Origin: Streptomyces sp. 71268
GTDB lineage: Bacteria > Actinomycetota > Actinomycetes > Streptomycetales > Streptomycetaceae
Length of the DNA: 64,000 bases
Direction of reading: 5' to 3'
Assembly (NCBI RefSeq): GCF_029392895.1
Contig: NZ_CP114200.1
Span: 2,573,001-2,637,000, forward strand
Shown here: one piece after another, positions 17,029-27,200 of the stretch
Position numbering within the stretch: position 1 is the stretch's first letter
Layout: each line of letters opens with the position of its first letter
Made by a program: the position numbers and the translations under genes
Notes under the pieces: generated by a model
Told to the model about the DNA's origin: nothing
Database searches by the model: none
What the model saw: the letters and a program-made list of their open reading frames with translations, nothing else

Positions 17029-17784
17029 ATGACCAGCGGCGGAACCGCCCCCGCGGCCACCGCACGGCCCGCGCCCCGTGGCGCCTACCGCAGGCTCAGC
17101 GTCGAGGAGCGCCGCGCCGAACTGCTCGCCGCGGCGCTCGGACTCTTCGCCCACCGCCCGCCGGAGGACGTCTCGTTGGACGACGTCGCGGCGGCGGCCG
17201 GCGCCTCCCGGCCGCTGGTCTACCGGTACTTCCCCGGCGGCAAGCAGCAGTTGTACGAGGCGGCCATCGGCAGCGCGGCCGAGCAGTTGCGGGGCTGCTT
17301 CACCGAGCCGCAGACCGGGCCGCCCACCCAGCGGCTGAGCCGGGTCCTGACCCGCTACCTCACCTTCGTGGACGAGCACGACGCGGGGTTCTCCGCGCTG
17401 CTCCGGGGCGGCGGCGTCGCCGAGACCTCCCGGACCAACGCCATCGTGGACGGCGTGCGCCGCGCCGCCGCCGAGCAGATCCTCATCCACCTCGGCACGC
17501 CCGAACCCGGCCCACGGCTGCGGATGATGGTGCGGGTGTGGATCACGGCGGTGGAGGCCGCGTCGCTCATCTGGCTCGACGAGGGGAAGCAGCCGCCGCT
17601 GGACGAGCTGCGCACCTGGCTGGTGGACCACTTCGTGGCGCTGCTGACGGCGACCGCCGCGCGCGACGAGGAGACCGCGCGGGTGGCGCGGGCGACCCTC
17701 GCGCTGGAGGGTTCGGAGGGCGCCGTCGCCGACCTGACCCGCCGCATCCTGCCCCTGGTCGACGACGCCGCGCACCTGCTCTGA
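17029..17784 (+). CDS. TetR-family transcriptional regulator
   Basis: 251 residues. The DNA-binding domain is ELLAAALGLFAHRPPEDVSLDDVAAAAGASRPLVYRYFPGGKQQLYE. It follows the AurF-like gene by 122 nt, so a two-gene unit is likely, with the TetR controlling the oxygenase. The C-terminal helices are ordinary for the family and give no hint of the ligand. AGAGG is 9 nt before the ATG. The start could also be slightly internal, but this one gives a normal N-terminal arm. Confidence 0.92.
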   Translation: MTSGGTAPAATARPAPRGAYRRLSVEERRAELLAAALGLFAHRPPEDVSLDDVAAAAGASRPLVYRYFPGGKQQLYEAAIGSAAEQLRGCFTEPQTGPPTQRLSRVLTRYLTFVDEHDAGFSALLRGGGVAETSRTNAIVDGVRRAAAEQILIHLGTPEPGPRLRMMVRVWITAVEAASLIWLDEGKQPPLDELRTWLVDHFVALLTATAARDEETARVARATLALEGSEGAVADLTRRILPLVDDAAHLL

Positions 17785-17905
17785 GCCGGGCCCTCGCGCC
17801 CGCACCGAGCTGGCCCCTCGTCGCGTCCGCGCGGCCGCCCGCCGGGCCGCGCGGCCAGCACACCGCCACGGTTCGGAGCGGCGCCATCGATGTGACACTG
17901 GGGGC

Positions 17906-18175
17906 GTGAGAAGCGTAGAGACGCCCTTCGTCGGCGGGCCGCTGGACGGTCGCGTACTGCCGGTGCTGACCGGCGCGACCGGGCAGCCGCCCAGGACGTA
18001 CGAGGTGCCGGTGCCCAACGACGACGGCACCCCGCCGACGGTGTACGTCTACGTCCGCGTCCCCGTCGCCCTCTCCCGCCGCCTCGGCGTGCCCCGGGGC
18101 TGGCAGTACGAGTACGCCCCGGAGGGCAGGCCGCGCGAGGGTCTCAAGTGGCCCTGGTCCCGCCCGAACCGCTGA
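17906..18175 (+). CDS. Small conserved-looking hypothetical protein
   Basis: 89 residues from a GTG. It begins MRSVETPFVGGPLDGRVL and ends in a basic tail, KWPWSRPNR. The VGGPLDGR start followed by YEVPVP and VYVYVRVP strands looks like a small beta-rich cytosolic protein seen in many actinomycetes. No function is recognised. There are no membrane segments or cysteines. GGGGG just before the GTG is close for a ribosome site. Confidence 0.6.
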   Translation: MRSVETPFVGGPLDGRVLPVLTGATGQPPRTYEVPVPNDDGTPPTVYVYVRVPVALSRRLGVPRGWQYEYAPEGRPREGLKWPWSRPNR

Positions 18176-18341
18176 CCCACCGCGCCACCGGACTCCACCG
18201 CGCCTCCGGCGCACCACACCGCCCACCCGCAAGCCCGCACCACCCCCGCCCCGGCGGTGCGGGCGGTTGGCTGACGGCGGCGCGGCCCGGCCGCACGCCC
18301 CGGGACCAGCGGGTCCGGGGGCCGCACCCGCGCTTCAGTTT

Positions 18342-18375
18342 TGGTCCGGACCATTGACACTTCTGGTCTAGTCCT
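18342..18375 (+). promoter_or_regulatory. Chitinase promoter: DasR-type dre palindrome, 12-bp direct repeat and -35
   Basis: TGGTCCGGACCA (18342-18353) is a perfect palindrome matching the known DasR dre consensus TGGTCTAGACCA at 10 of 12 positions. It is followed directly by TTGACA (18354-18359), a consensus -35. A second, related 12-mer, TGGTCTAGTCCT, is at 18364-18375, 22 nt after the first. Such direct repeats around the -35/-10 are known from Streptomyces chitinase promoters. The arrangement predicts repression by DasR, relieved when N-acetylglucosamine derivatives accumulate. Confidence 0.8.
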
Positions 18376-18504
18376 TGTTTGCTGCTTGCGCGGAGAGAGC
18401 CGCTTCCGCGCCTCCCTGGCCGTCCCCCACCCCACGGAAGCGCCTCTCCGCCTCGACCCCGTACGCCCCACCCGTACCGCTGTCGAAGCCCCCAAGGAGC
18501 CCCC

Positions 18505-19717
18505 ATGCGCTCGCACCCCCCGTCCCCGTCCGCGCAGCCGCGGAAGATCGCTCGGCGTGCTGCTCGCCGCGGCGAGCGCCGTCGCCGCCACCGCGCTCAC
18601 CCTCCCGTCCCCGGCGACGGCCGCCCCCGCCCCATCCGCCCCACCCGCAACATCGCGACCGGCCCCGGCACCCGCGCCCGCCGCCGCGCCGACCGCGCTC
18701 CCGGAACACGCCCTGGTCGGCTACCTGCACGCCAGCTTCGCCAACGGCTCCGGCTACACGCGGATGGCCGACGTCCCCAACAGCTGGGACATCATCGACC
18801 TGGCCTTCGGCGAGCCGACCTCCACCACCTCGGGCGACATCCGGTTCAGCCTCTGCCCCAAGAGCGAGTGCCCGAACGTGGAGACCGAGGAGGAGTTCAA
18901 GGCCGCCATCAAGGCGAAGCAGGCCGCCGGCAAGAAGGTCCTCATCTCCATCGGCGGCCAGAACGGCCAGGTCCGCCTGGAGTCCACCGGCGCCCGCGAC
19001 AAGTTCGTCTCCTCGGTGAGCGCCATCATCGACCGCTACGGACTCGACGGCCTCGACATCGACTTCGAGGGCCACTCGCTCTCGCTGAACACCGGCGACA
19101 CCGACTTCAAGAACCCGAAGACCCCCGCCATCGTGAACCTGATCTCGGCGGTCAAGACCCTGAAGGCCAAGTACGGGCCGGACTTCACGCTCACCATGGC
19201 GCCCGAAACGTTCTTCGTGCAGCTCGGCTACCAGTTCTACGGCTCCGGCCCCTGGGGCGGTCAGGACCCGCGCGCCGGCGCGTACCTGCCGGTCATCCAC
19301 GCGCTGCGGGACGACCTGACGCTGCTGCACGTACAGGACTACAACTCGGGCCCGATCATGGGCCTGGACAACCAGCACCACTTCATGGGCGGCGCCGACT
19401 TCCACATCGCCATGACGGACATGCTGCTCACCGGCTTCCCCGTGGCCGGCAACAAGAACAACGTCTTCCCCGCGCTCAAGCCCTCCCAGGTCGCCATCGG
19501 CATGCCGGCCAGCACCCACGCGGGCAACGGGCACACCGCGCCCGGCGAGGTCACCAAGACCCTGAACTGCCTCACCAAGAAGACGGACTGCGGCAGCTAC
19601 CAGACCCACGGCACCTGGCCCGCCCTGCGCGGCCTGATGACCTGGTCCATCAACTGGGACAACTTCAACAAGCGGGAGTTCTCGAAGAACTTCGACGCCT
19701 ACTACGGGCGCGGATAG
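18505..19717 (+). CDS. Secreted GH18 chitinase with apparent frameshift in the signal peptide
   Basis: The catalytic signature DGLDIDFEG (DxxDxDxE, general acid Glu) defines glycoside hydrolase 18. AFGEPTSTT, ISIGGQNG and the C-terminal MTWSINWD are also family features. The ATG at 18505 has AAGGAG 5 nt upstream, but it is in a different frame from the hydrophobic signal core SLGVLLAAASAVAATALTL and the enzyme. A C6 run at 18516-18521 lies between. Removing one C joins the frames and gives a textbook signal peptide beginning MRSHPRPRPRSRGRSLGVLL, cleaved near ATA-AP. As written, no good start exists in the enzyme frame. An assembly error or a genuine mutation are both possible. Secretion and chitin degradation are expected when the frame is restored. 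Confidence 0.85.
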
Positions 19718-20013
19718 CCAGCCCGCGGGGCGGGACACCCCAGCGCCCGGTGAGCGGCGGGACGCCGACCGCCGCGCCACCCACCAGGCGCCCCGCCCCG
19801 GCCGCGCCGCCGACGACGGCCCCCACCGCGTCGCCGGCGCGGCCCCTGGCCGGGCCCGCGCCCGCCGCCCCGCCACTCAGGCGCGCCCGGTACGCCGAGC
19901 GGGTGAGCGAGCGGCCCCACCCCTCGCAAATATGCGGTTTATACGACTAACCGTGCCACGATCCGATGACCGGGCCACCGGGCCCGGGACCGTCGAGCCC
20001 GTGGAGGTGAGCC

Positions 20014-20931
20014 GTGCCGCGACACCGCGTACGAGGCGCGTACGCCCTCGCGCTCGCCGCGAGCGCCGGGCTCGCGCTGCCCGCGCCGCACGCCGTCGGC
20101 GCGCCACCCCCGGCCCCCGCGCCGCACCACGGACCCGACCGCACCACCGAACCCCCGCGCGCACCGGGCCCACACGCCGGCCCCCAGCGCGCGCCGGCAC
20201 GCACGGCCGCGCCCGGGGGCGTACCCGTGAGCGTCCTGCTGGCCCAGCTCAAGACGCACTACCGCGCGACCGACGAGGCCAGCGCGCGCTACCGGGCCAT
20301 CGAGCGTCAACTCGTCCGGCAACGGCGCACCACCCAGCGGCTGATGGCCCGGCTCGCCGAGGCCCGCACCGGGCTCGCCGCCGCCCGCGAGAGCGCCGGG
20401 CGGCTGGCCCGGCAGCAGTACCGGTACAGCCTCGGCTTCTCGCCGGCCGTCCGGCTGCTGCTCAGCGACAACCCGGGCCGGGTGCTGGACGAGGAGCACG
20501 AGCTGCGCCGTGCGGCCGGCCGCACGGCCGCCGTCGCGGCCCGGCTGGCCGACGCCGAGATCACCACGGACTACTACGCCACCCACGCCCGCCGGGCACT
20601 GGACCGCAGGCAGACGCTGGCCGACCGACACAAGCGCCAGCGCGACATCGTGCGCGCCCGGCTCGCCACCGTCGAACGCCTCCTGGCCTCCCTGACCGCC
20701 GACCGGCTCGCCGCGCTCCAGCGGCTTGAGACGTACGGCGCATACGGCGCCCCCGGCACCGCAGCGGCGCGCGATCCCGCTGCCGCCGGGGGCGCTCCGG
20801 CCACCGGCGCCCGGGGTCCCGCGAGCGCCCCGCCGGCGGCCCCGCCACGCGCCGGCGCGCGACCGGCCGGGCCGGCGGCCGGCGCCGCGCCCGGCACGCC
20901 GCCGGCCGCGGCCCGCCCGCGCGGCCGATAG
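20014..20931 (+). CDS. Secreted coiled-coil protein (RipA/NlpC N-domain-like, no catalytic domain)
   Basis: 305 residues from a GTG with GGAGG 6 nt upstream. A signal peptide (ALALAASAGLALPAPHAVGA) is followed by a Pro-rich linker, a helical coiled coil (about residues 75-230) and a Pro/Ala-rich tail. The helical part (YRAIERQLVRQ, RQQYRYSLGFSPAVRLLLSDN, DYYATHARRAL) resembles the N-terminal coiled coil of actinobacterial NlpC/P60 peptidoglycan hydrolases. The hydrolase domain itself is absent. It may act as a cell-wall regulator or scaffold. The name is structural only. Confidence 0.75.
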   Translation: MPRHRVRGAYALALAASAGLALPAPHAVGAPPPAPAPHHGPDRTTEPPRAPGPHAGPQRAPARTAAPGGVPVSVLLAQLKTHYRATDEASARYRAIERQLVRQRRTTQRLMARLAEARTGLAAARESAGRLARQQYRYSLGFSPAVRLLLSDNPGRVLDEEHELRRAAGRTAAVAARLADAEITTDYYATHARRALDRRQTLADRHKRQRDIVRARLATVERLLASLTADRLAALQRLETYGAYGAPGTAAARDPAAAGGAPATGARGPASAPPAAPPRAGARPAGPAAGAAPGTPPAAARPRGR

Positions 20932-20967
20932 CCCGCGCGAGGTGCCGGGCCGGGCGCGGCCCGCTCG

Positions 20968-22239
20968 CTACGCCGGCACCCCGGGCGCCGCCTCGCCGAC
21001 CCGCGCGAGGTAGGCGGCGGCCAGGTCCGGGTCGTAGAAGTAGTGCTCGAAGTCCGCGGGGTCGTTGAAGCCGTTCGCGAAGCGGTCGGCGACCGGCTGC
21101 AGGTCGCCGGCCGCGCCGAACAGGTTCAGCACGTGCTCCGGCGGCGGGGCCAGCATCGCGTTGGTCCACTTGGTCACGTACTGCGCCGTCTGCCAGTACC
21201 GGTCGAAGGTCGCCTGCATCCACGCTGCGTCGAACGGCTGGTCGCCGCGCTCCAGGATGGAGGCGAGGTAGGAGGCGGCGCACTTGCTCGCGGAGTTGGA
21301 GCCCTGGCCGGTGATCGGGTCGTTGGCGACCACGACGTCGGCGACCCCGAGCACCACGCCGCCCGACGGCAGGTGCCCCACCGGCTGCCGCACGGTCGGC
21401 GCGTACCGGCCGGCGAGCGTGCCGCGCGCGTCCGTCAGCTCGACGGCGGTGGAGCGCGCGTACTCCCACGGCGTGAACTTCTTCAGCAGCTCCAGCGTCA
21501 GGGCCAGGTGCTCGTTCGGGTCCTTGACGCCCTGGAACGCGTCGAGCGGCCCGCCGGGGATGCCCTCCCAGAAGAGGATGTCGGCGCGGCCCGAGAGCGT
21601 CAGCGTCGGCATCACGAACAGTTCGCCGACGCCGGGCACCACGTTGCAGCGCACCGCGTCGAACTCGGGGTGCTCGGGGCGCGGCCCCATGCCGTGCACG
21701 TACGCGACGGACAGCGCCCGCTGCGGGGTCTCGTACGGCGAGCGGCTGGCGTCCCGGCCGAACATCGAGACCAGCTCGCCCTTGCCCGCGGCGACCATCA
21801 CCAGGTCGTAGGCGCGGGAGAAGTAGTCGAGGTCCGAGACGGCCGCGCCGTGCACCACGAGCTGGCCGCCGCGCTCGGCGAACGTCTCCATCCAGCCGGC
21901 CATCTTCACCCGCTGGTCCACGGACTGGGCGATGCCGTCCAGCCTGCCGACCCAGTCGATCAGCCGGGTGGAGGAGCCGGTCGCCTCGTCGGGCGGCCCG
22001 GCGACCGACACCCCGAGCCCTTCAATGCGCGGCGCCTGGTCCTCCCAGAAGTTCAGCCGCAGATCGCGCTCGTGCTGCAGCGCCGTGTGGAACATGCACT
22101 GCGTGGACATCACCCGCCCGGTGCGTATCTCGTCAGCCGTGCGGTTGGACATCAGGGTGACCTCGTACCCGTGGGACTGCAGGCCGAGGGCGAGTTGCAG
22201 GCCGGACTGGCCGGCCCCGACGATGAGGATCTTCCGCAT
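20968..22239 (-). CDS. Styrene/indole monooxygenase-like flavoprotein
   Basis: 423 residues. The FAD-binding motif GAGQSGLQLALGL is at residues 7-19. The body matches the StyA-type two-component flavin monooxygenases in length and in segments such as MFHTALQHERDLRLNFW and WTNAMLAPPPEHVLNLFGAA. StyA enzymes epoxidise styrene or indole with FADH2 supplied by a separate reductase (StyB); no reductase is encoded nearby. It lies 186 nt downstream of cvnD on the same strand, so it may be part of the conservon transcript or controlled by it. The natural substrate is unknown. Confidence 0.85.
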   Translation of the reverse strand: MRKILIVGAGQSGLQLALGLQSHGYEVTLMSNRTADEIRTGRVMSTQCMFHTALQHERDLRLNFWEDQAPRIEGLGVSVAGPPDEATGSSTRLIDWVGRLDGIAQSVDQRVKMAGWMETFAERGGQLVVHGAAVSDLDYFSRAYDLVMVAAGKGELVSMFGRDASRSPYETPQRALSVAYVHGMGPRPEHPEFDAVRCNVVPGVGELFVMPTLTLSGRADILFWEGIPGGPLDAFQGVKDPNEHLALTLELLKKFTPWEYARSTAVELTDARGTLAGRYAPTVRQPVGHLPSGGVVLGVADVVVANDPITGQGSNSASKCAASYLASILERGDQPFDAAWMQATFDRYWQTAQYVTKWTNAMLAPPPEHVLNLFGAAGDLQPVADRFANGFNDPADFEHYFYDPDLAAAYLARVGEAAPGVPA

Positions 22240-22425
22240 GACAGCTCTCTCTCACACAGCGCGACCCGGCGCCCGCCGCCCGCCCCCGGCGTGAACCGAC
22301 GGGCGAGCGCGATCGCCGAGTCGACGACACGTACAACAACAAAGGGGGGATTCTCCGGCGGCGGCGCCGGCCACGGAAGGCGGCGGGGCTACGGCGTCCG
22401 CGCCCGGTCGCGCGGGGGGGGCGCG

Positions 22426-23328
22426 TCACTCCGGCGTGCGGTCCAGCGCGTAGCCGACCAGCGCGAGCAGCGTCTCCACCACCGTGTCCCGCCGCCGCGC
22501 GTCCATGATCACGATGGGCACGTGCGGCGGCACGGACAGCGCGTCGCGCACATCGTCGGCGGTGTACACCTCGGTGCCCTCGAAGTGGTTGACGGCCACG
22601 ACGTAGGGCAGCCCGCCGCTCTCGAAGTAGTCGAGCGCGGGCCAGGAGTCCTCCAGGCGGCGGGTGTCGACCAGAACGATCGCGCCGATCGCGCCCCGCA
22701 CTAGGTCGTCCCACATGAACCAGAACCGCTGCTGGCCCGGCGTTCCGAACAGGTAGAGAACCAGGTCGGACGCGAGGGTGAGGCGTCCGAAGTCCATCGC
22801 GACGGTGGTCGTGGTCTTGTGCGGAGTGGCCTCGATGTCGTCCACGTCCGCGCTGGCCTGCGTCATCAGCGCCTCGGTCTGGAGCGGGGTGATCTCCGAG
22901 ACCGAGCCGACGAACGTCGTCTTTCCCACCCCGAACCCGCCGGCCACCACGATCTTCGTCGCGGTGGGCGCCCGGGAGCGGTCGAACTGCCAGCCCTGCA
23001 GGCCCTCCTCGGCGGCGAGCAGCCTCGCCACCTCGTCGGCCGCCGCGCGCTCGTCGAGGCCGACCACGCCGGCGGGCGCGCCGGCGTGCCCCACGATGTC
23101 GATGCTGCCGTCGATGCTCTCCTGCGTGCCGTCGTCGGCGCCGGCCAGGGCCCGTGCGCCAACCCGCGCCGCGCCACCGACGACGACGCCGGGAGCGGAG
23201 CCGTCCGCGGCGGCGGGGAGGCCGGTGGCGGGGAGGTCGGCGGCGGGGTCGCCCGTCGGGGCCCGGTCCGACGGCGGGTCCGCGACGGCGGGTATCGCCG
23301 TCACCGTTTCAGAGCCTGCGGAGTCCAC
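22426..23328 (-). CDS. cvnD: Conservon G protein CvnD, with long N-terminal extension
   Basis: 300 residues. The P-loop GGFGVGKTTFVG begins at residue 130, and YLFGTPGQQRFWFMWDDL is the switch region typical of the Ras-like GTPases of Streptomyces conservons. The usual CvnD is about 190-200 residues with the P-loop near the start. Here about 115 extra residues, rich in Ala, Pro and Gly, precede it. The GTG overlaps the end of cvnC by 20 nt, the usual coupling. CvnD works with the sensor-kinase-like CvnA and the small proteins B and C at the membrane. Signal and output are not readable. Confidence 0.93.
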   Translation of the reverse strand: MDSAGSETVTAIPAVADPPSDRAPTGDPAADLPATGLPAAADGSAPGVVVGGAARVGARALAGADDGTQESIDGSIDIVGHAGAPAGVVGLDERAAADEVARLLAAEEGLQGWQFDRSRAPTATKIVVAGGFGVGKTTFVGSVSEITPLQTEALMTQASADVDDIEATPHKTTTTVAMDFGRLTLASDLVLYLFGTPGQQRFWFMWDDLVRGAIGAIVLVDTRRLEDSWPALDYFESGGLPYVVAVNHFEGTEVYTADDVRDALSVPPHVPIVIMDARRRDTVVETLLALVGYALDRTPE

Positions 23329-23698
23329 CGAGCACCCTTTCCAGCAGCGCGCGGTCCGGCTGCCCAGGCTCCCGCCCGGCGCCGTAAACGCGGATCTTTC
23401 CCTGGTCGGCGAGGTCGCTGAGCAACACCCGCACGACGCCGAGCGGCATCTTGAGGAGCGCGGCCACCTCCGCCACCGAACGCATCCGGCGGCACAGCGC
23501 GACGATGGCCCTGATCTCCGGCAACACCCGGCTGTTCAGGCCGCCGGAGGTCAGCTCCCGCCGCTCCTCGGGCGCCTCCAACGCGGCCACGAACGTCTCG
23601 ACCAGCAACACGTGCCCACACCGCGTCCGACCGCCCGTCAGACTGTACGGGCGCACGCGCGAGGGTCGCCGTCTCGGCAACTGGGAGGTCGCGCTCAT
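23309..23698 (-). CDS. cvnC: Conservon protein CvnC (DUF742)
   Basis: 129 residues. RPYSLTGGRTR near the start and the winged-helix-like LLKMPLGVVRVLLSDLADQGKIRVY are characteristic of DUF742 proteins. The ATG overlaps the stop of cvnB by ATGA and the end overlaps cvnD by 20 nt, so the three are translationally coupled. Its role is presumed to be partnering CvnA/CvnB in control of CvnD; no enzymatic residues are seen. Confidence 0.95.
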   Translation of the reverse strand: MSATSQLPRRRPSRVRPYSLTGGRTRCGHVLLVETFVAALEAPEERRELTSGGLNSRVLPEIRAIVALCRRMRSVAEVAALLKMPLGVVRVLLSDLADQGKIRVYGAGREPGQPDRALLERVLGGLRRL

Positions 23699-24237
23699 CG
23701 CGCCGACTCCACCGACCTGCGCAGTTCGCTGCGCAGTTCCGGCGTGAGCACGTGCCCGGCCCGGCCGACGAACAGGGCCATGTGGTACGCCACCACGGTC
23801 ATGTCGCAGTCGGGCGTCGCGTGCACGCCGAGCAGCGAGCCGTCGCTGATCGACATCACGAACAGGCTGCCCTGGTCCATCGCGACCATCGTCTGCTTGA
23901 CGCTCCCACCGTCCATGAGCTGCGCCGCACCCAGCGTGAGGCTGCCGAGCCCGGAGACGATGGTGGCCAGGTCGGCGCTCGAACCCTTCGGCCCGTCCTG
24001 CCCCTGCGCCGGCTTGGCCGGCCTGGCCGCCGCCGCGGTCTCCTCCGGATCGGAGGAGAGCAACAACAGGCCGTCGGAGGAGACCACGGCCACCGACATG
24101 ACCCCGGGCACCTCCTCCACCAGATTGGTCAGCAGCCAGTGCAGGTTGCGGGCCTCGTTGCTCAGCCCGTACGCCTGCGGCCTGGCCGGAGCCTCGGTCG
24201 GCGTCTCGGGGGGCGCCCCCCGGAACATTGCGGTCAA
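23695..24237 (-). CDS. cvnB: Conservon protein CvnB (roadblock/LC7)
   Basis: 180 residues. The Roadblock/LC7 fold is visible as LHWLLTNLVEEVPGVMSVAVVSSDGLLLLSS, then GSLFVMSISDGSLLGVHATPDCDMTVVAYHMALFV. Such proteins regulate small GTPases. A Gly/Ala/Pro insert (about residues 66-85) is longer than usual. It starts within the end of cvnA by a 4-nt overlap and ends within cvnC the same way. Confidence 0.95.
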   Translation of the reverse strand: MTAMFRGAPPETPTEAPARPQAYGLSNEARNLHWLLTNLVEEVPGVMSVAVVSSDGLLLLSSDPEETAAAARPAKPAQGQDGPKGSSADLATIVSGLGSLTLGAAQLMDGGSVKQTMVAMDQGSLFVMSISDGSLLGVHATPDCDMTVVAYHMALFVGRAGHVLTPELRSELRRSVESAR

Positions 24238-27200
24238 CTGCGTGCCTCCTCGACGTTTCCACCCTCGTCCAGCGCCCCCGCTTGGTGTTGCGTGTCCCGT
24301 TGTCGCGCGTGCCGCTGTCGCGGCTGTCGATCCTCTGGCTGCCGACCGGTCGGCGGCTGGTCATGCCGCTCCTGGTCGTACGGCGATTGATGATGCTGCT
24401 CCTGGTCGTACGTGGGTTGGTCGGACTGCCCCGGCCCCCGGCCCTCGACGTGGTCCTGGCCGGGCGTTCGCCGGCTTCGCTCCGGCTCGCTCCCGTGCCC
24501 CGGCGCGGCGGCGTCGGGCGTGGCGGCGTGGGGCGTGGCGGCGTGGGCCGGCTGGTCGAGCGCCGGTGGTGCCTCGTGGTGCGGGGCCACGGGCGGTTCC
24601 TGCGCCTGGCCGGGCGGTGGCTGGTCACCCCGCTGGTCCCCCGGCGCGGGGCCGCTTCGCGCGGCCAGGCGCTCCGCGATCTCCGCCTCGGCGTCCCGGC
24701 GGCCGTCCCGCGCGCCCTGCTGGAACCCACCGAGCCGCCGCCGCAACATCTCCGCGTCGACCTTGCGCCGCTCGCCCGCCACGGGCTTGCGCGGCGCCAC
24801 CACCCGCGGAGTCCGCTTGGGGAGGCCCTTGTCGGTACGGGGCCCGTCGGCGCGGGCGGCGTCGGCGTGCGCCTCGTCCGGGAGGGCGGCACCGCCTCGT
24901 GGACCCGAGGCGGCGAGCGGGCCACGCACGTCCGGGCTCACCGAACCCGGCTCCGCCGGACGCGGGGCGGAGGAGGTCCACAGGGTCGGTACGGGCTCAC
25001 GCGGGGCGTCGGGCCGGGCGTCCGGCTCCTGGCGGGCCGAGCGCTCTATGGCCCGCTCGGCCGCGGCCACCAGCGGGTCACCCGCCGCCGTGGGCCCCTC
25101 CGCCGCGCTACGCGCCCGGGCTCGCGGCGGCGCGTCCGACCACTGACCGGGCGGTTCGGCGTCTCCGCGACCGCCGGCGGGCGGCCCGTCAGCGCGCGGG
25201 CCGGGCGTCGCCGGCTGTCCCTCGCGCTGGCTCGGCACCAGCGGCTCACCGTCCCCCGGCTCCGCCTCGCCGAGGCCGGGCCCCCACGGCTCGCCCGTCC
25301 ACGGCATGGGACGGGCCTCGCCGGGCCGGTACTGCTCGGGGTGCTCGCGGCCGGCGAGCGGGGCGTTCGGCTCGGGGTGCGCGCGCCGCGCGCGCCGGCG
25401 CCCCGTCGGCTGGCCCGTCGCCGACGGGTCGTCACCCCAGGGCTCGGCACCGGGCGCTGCGGCGACACCGGACACCCGCGTGGCCGTCCCGGCACCCGAG
25501 AAGGTCGCCCCCCGGGGCACGGTGCCCTCGTCCCCGGGGGCGGCGTGGTCGGTGGGAGTCACGTGGGCGGCGGGGGGCGCGTGAGTGACGGGTGCGGCGT
25601 GCGCGGTCGGGGGCGCGTGCTCGGCGCCCGGGTCGTCGCCCACGGCGCGCACCCCGTCGTCGTGCGCCGCCGAACCATGCGCTGGCGAACCGTACGCGGC
25701 GGGGTCATGCGCGGCCGGGTCGTGTGACACCGGGTCGTGGGCCGTGCGGGAGGCGGCCGGGTCGTACGCGTCGGACTGGTCCAGGACGCCGGCTTCGGGC
25801 CCGGCCGCCTGACTCGTCGGCACGGGCGCGGTGTTCGGCACGGGCGCGGTGTGCGGTGCCGCCTCGCCGAGCTGCGCCGGCGCACCACCGGCGGGGTCCG
25901 TGCGCAGGGCCACCGAGCGCGCGCTTCCCGCCACGGCCGGCGGCTGCGGAAGGATCTGCCGAGGCAGCACGACGACCGCGGTGACCCCGCCCTGCTTCTG
26001 CTCGCGCAACTGGACCCGCACACCGTGCCGGGCCGCGAGCCGGGTGACCACGTACAGCCCGAGCCCCAACGGATCGTCAGGCTGCGGGCCCTGGCAGTAG
26101 TCCGGAACGGGGTCGGCGAGCCGGGCGTTCAGCTCGTCGAAGCGCTCCGGCGTCATGCTGATGCCCTCGTCCTGCACGGAGAGCATCACCTCGCCGCTCT
26201 CCATCAGCCAGCCGGAGACGTGCACCTCGGTGCCGGGCGGGGAGAACACGGTGGCGTTCTCCAGCAGCTCCGCGATCAGGTGGCTGATGCTGTCGGCCGC
26301 GAACCCGGCGACCTGCGCCTGCGGCGGCAGCGCCTGGATACGGATGCGCTGGTACCGCTCCACCTCACTGATCGCGGCGCGCAGCACGTCCAGCAACGGC
26401 ACCGGCCCCGGGTGGTTGGACTGGCGCTCGGAGCCGGCGATGACGAGCAGGTTCTCGCTGTACCGGCGTATCCCGGTGGCGAGGTGGTCGAGCGTGAAGA
26501 GGGTGTCGAGCCGCTCCGGGTCCTGCTCGCTCTCCTCCATTGTCTCGATGACGGTCAGCTGCCGCTCCACCAGGCCGAGGGTGCGCAGGGCGAGGTTGAC
26601 GAAGCTGCTGTGCACCCGGTCGCGGAGGCCGTCGAGTCGGGCCTGCACCTCGTCCCTGAGCCGGCGCAGTTCCTCGCACTCCTGCCGGATCTCGGCGATC
26701 TGCGCCGCGAGGTGCTGGCGCTCCTCGATCAGGTGGCCGCGCTCCGCGGCGAGCTTGGCGACCCGCGCGCGCTGGCTGCCCAGGTTCTCGTGGAGCTGGT
26801 TGACGGACTGTACGAGCCCGGCGAACTCGTCCCCACGGGCCGCGTCCCGACGCCCGAGGGTCACCGGTTCCGCGCTGGTCGGGTCCTCGACCAGGCGGCG
26901 GGCCCCGGCGCGCAGCGCGACCAGCGGGCGCGTCACCGAACGGGTCGTGCGCACACTCACGGCGATCGCGAGCAGCAGGCACCCGAGCAGCAGCGCGGCC
27001 CGCAGCTCCAGCGCGGTGATCTCGTCGTCGCGCGTCCGCTCCGCGCGCGTCAGCCCGTCAGCGGCCAACGCGGTCTCGGCGCCGCGCAGCCGGTCGACGC
27101 GGGCGGTGAGCGCGGCGTCGACCCGCTCCCGATCGAGCGCGAGGTCGGCGGCGGTGAGGCGGGGGGCGTCGGTGAGCTGGTCGAGGTAGTGCTCGGCCGC

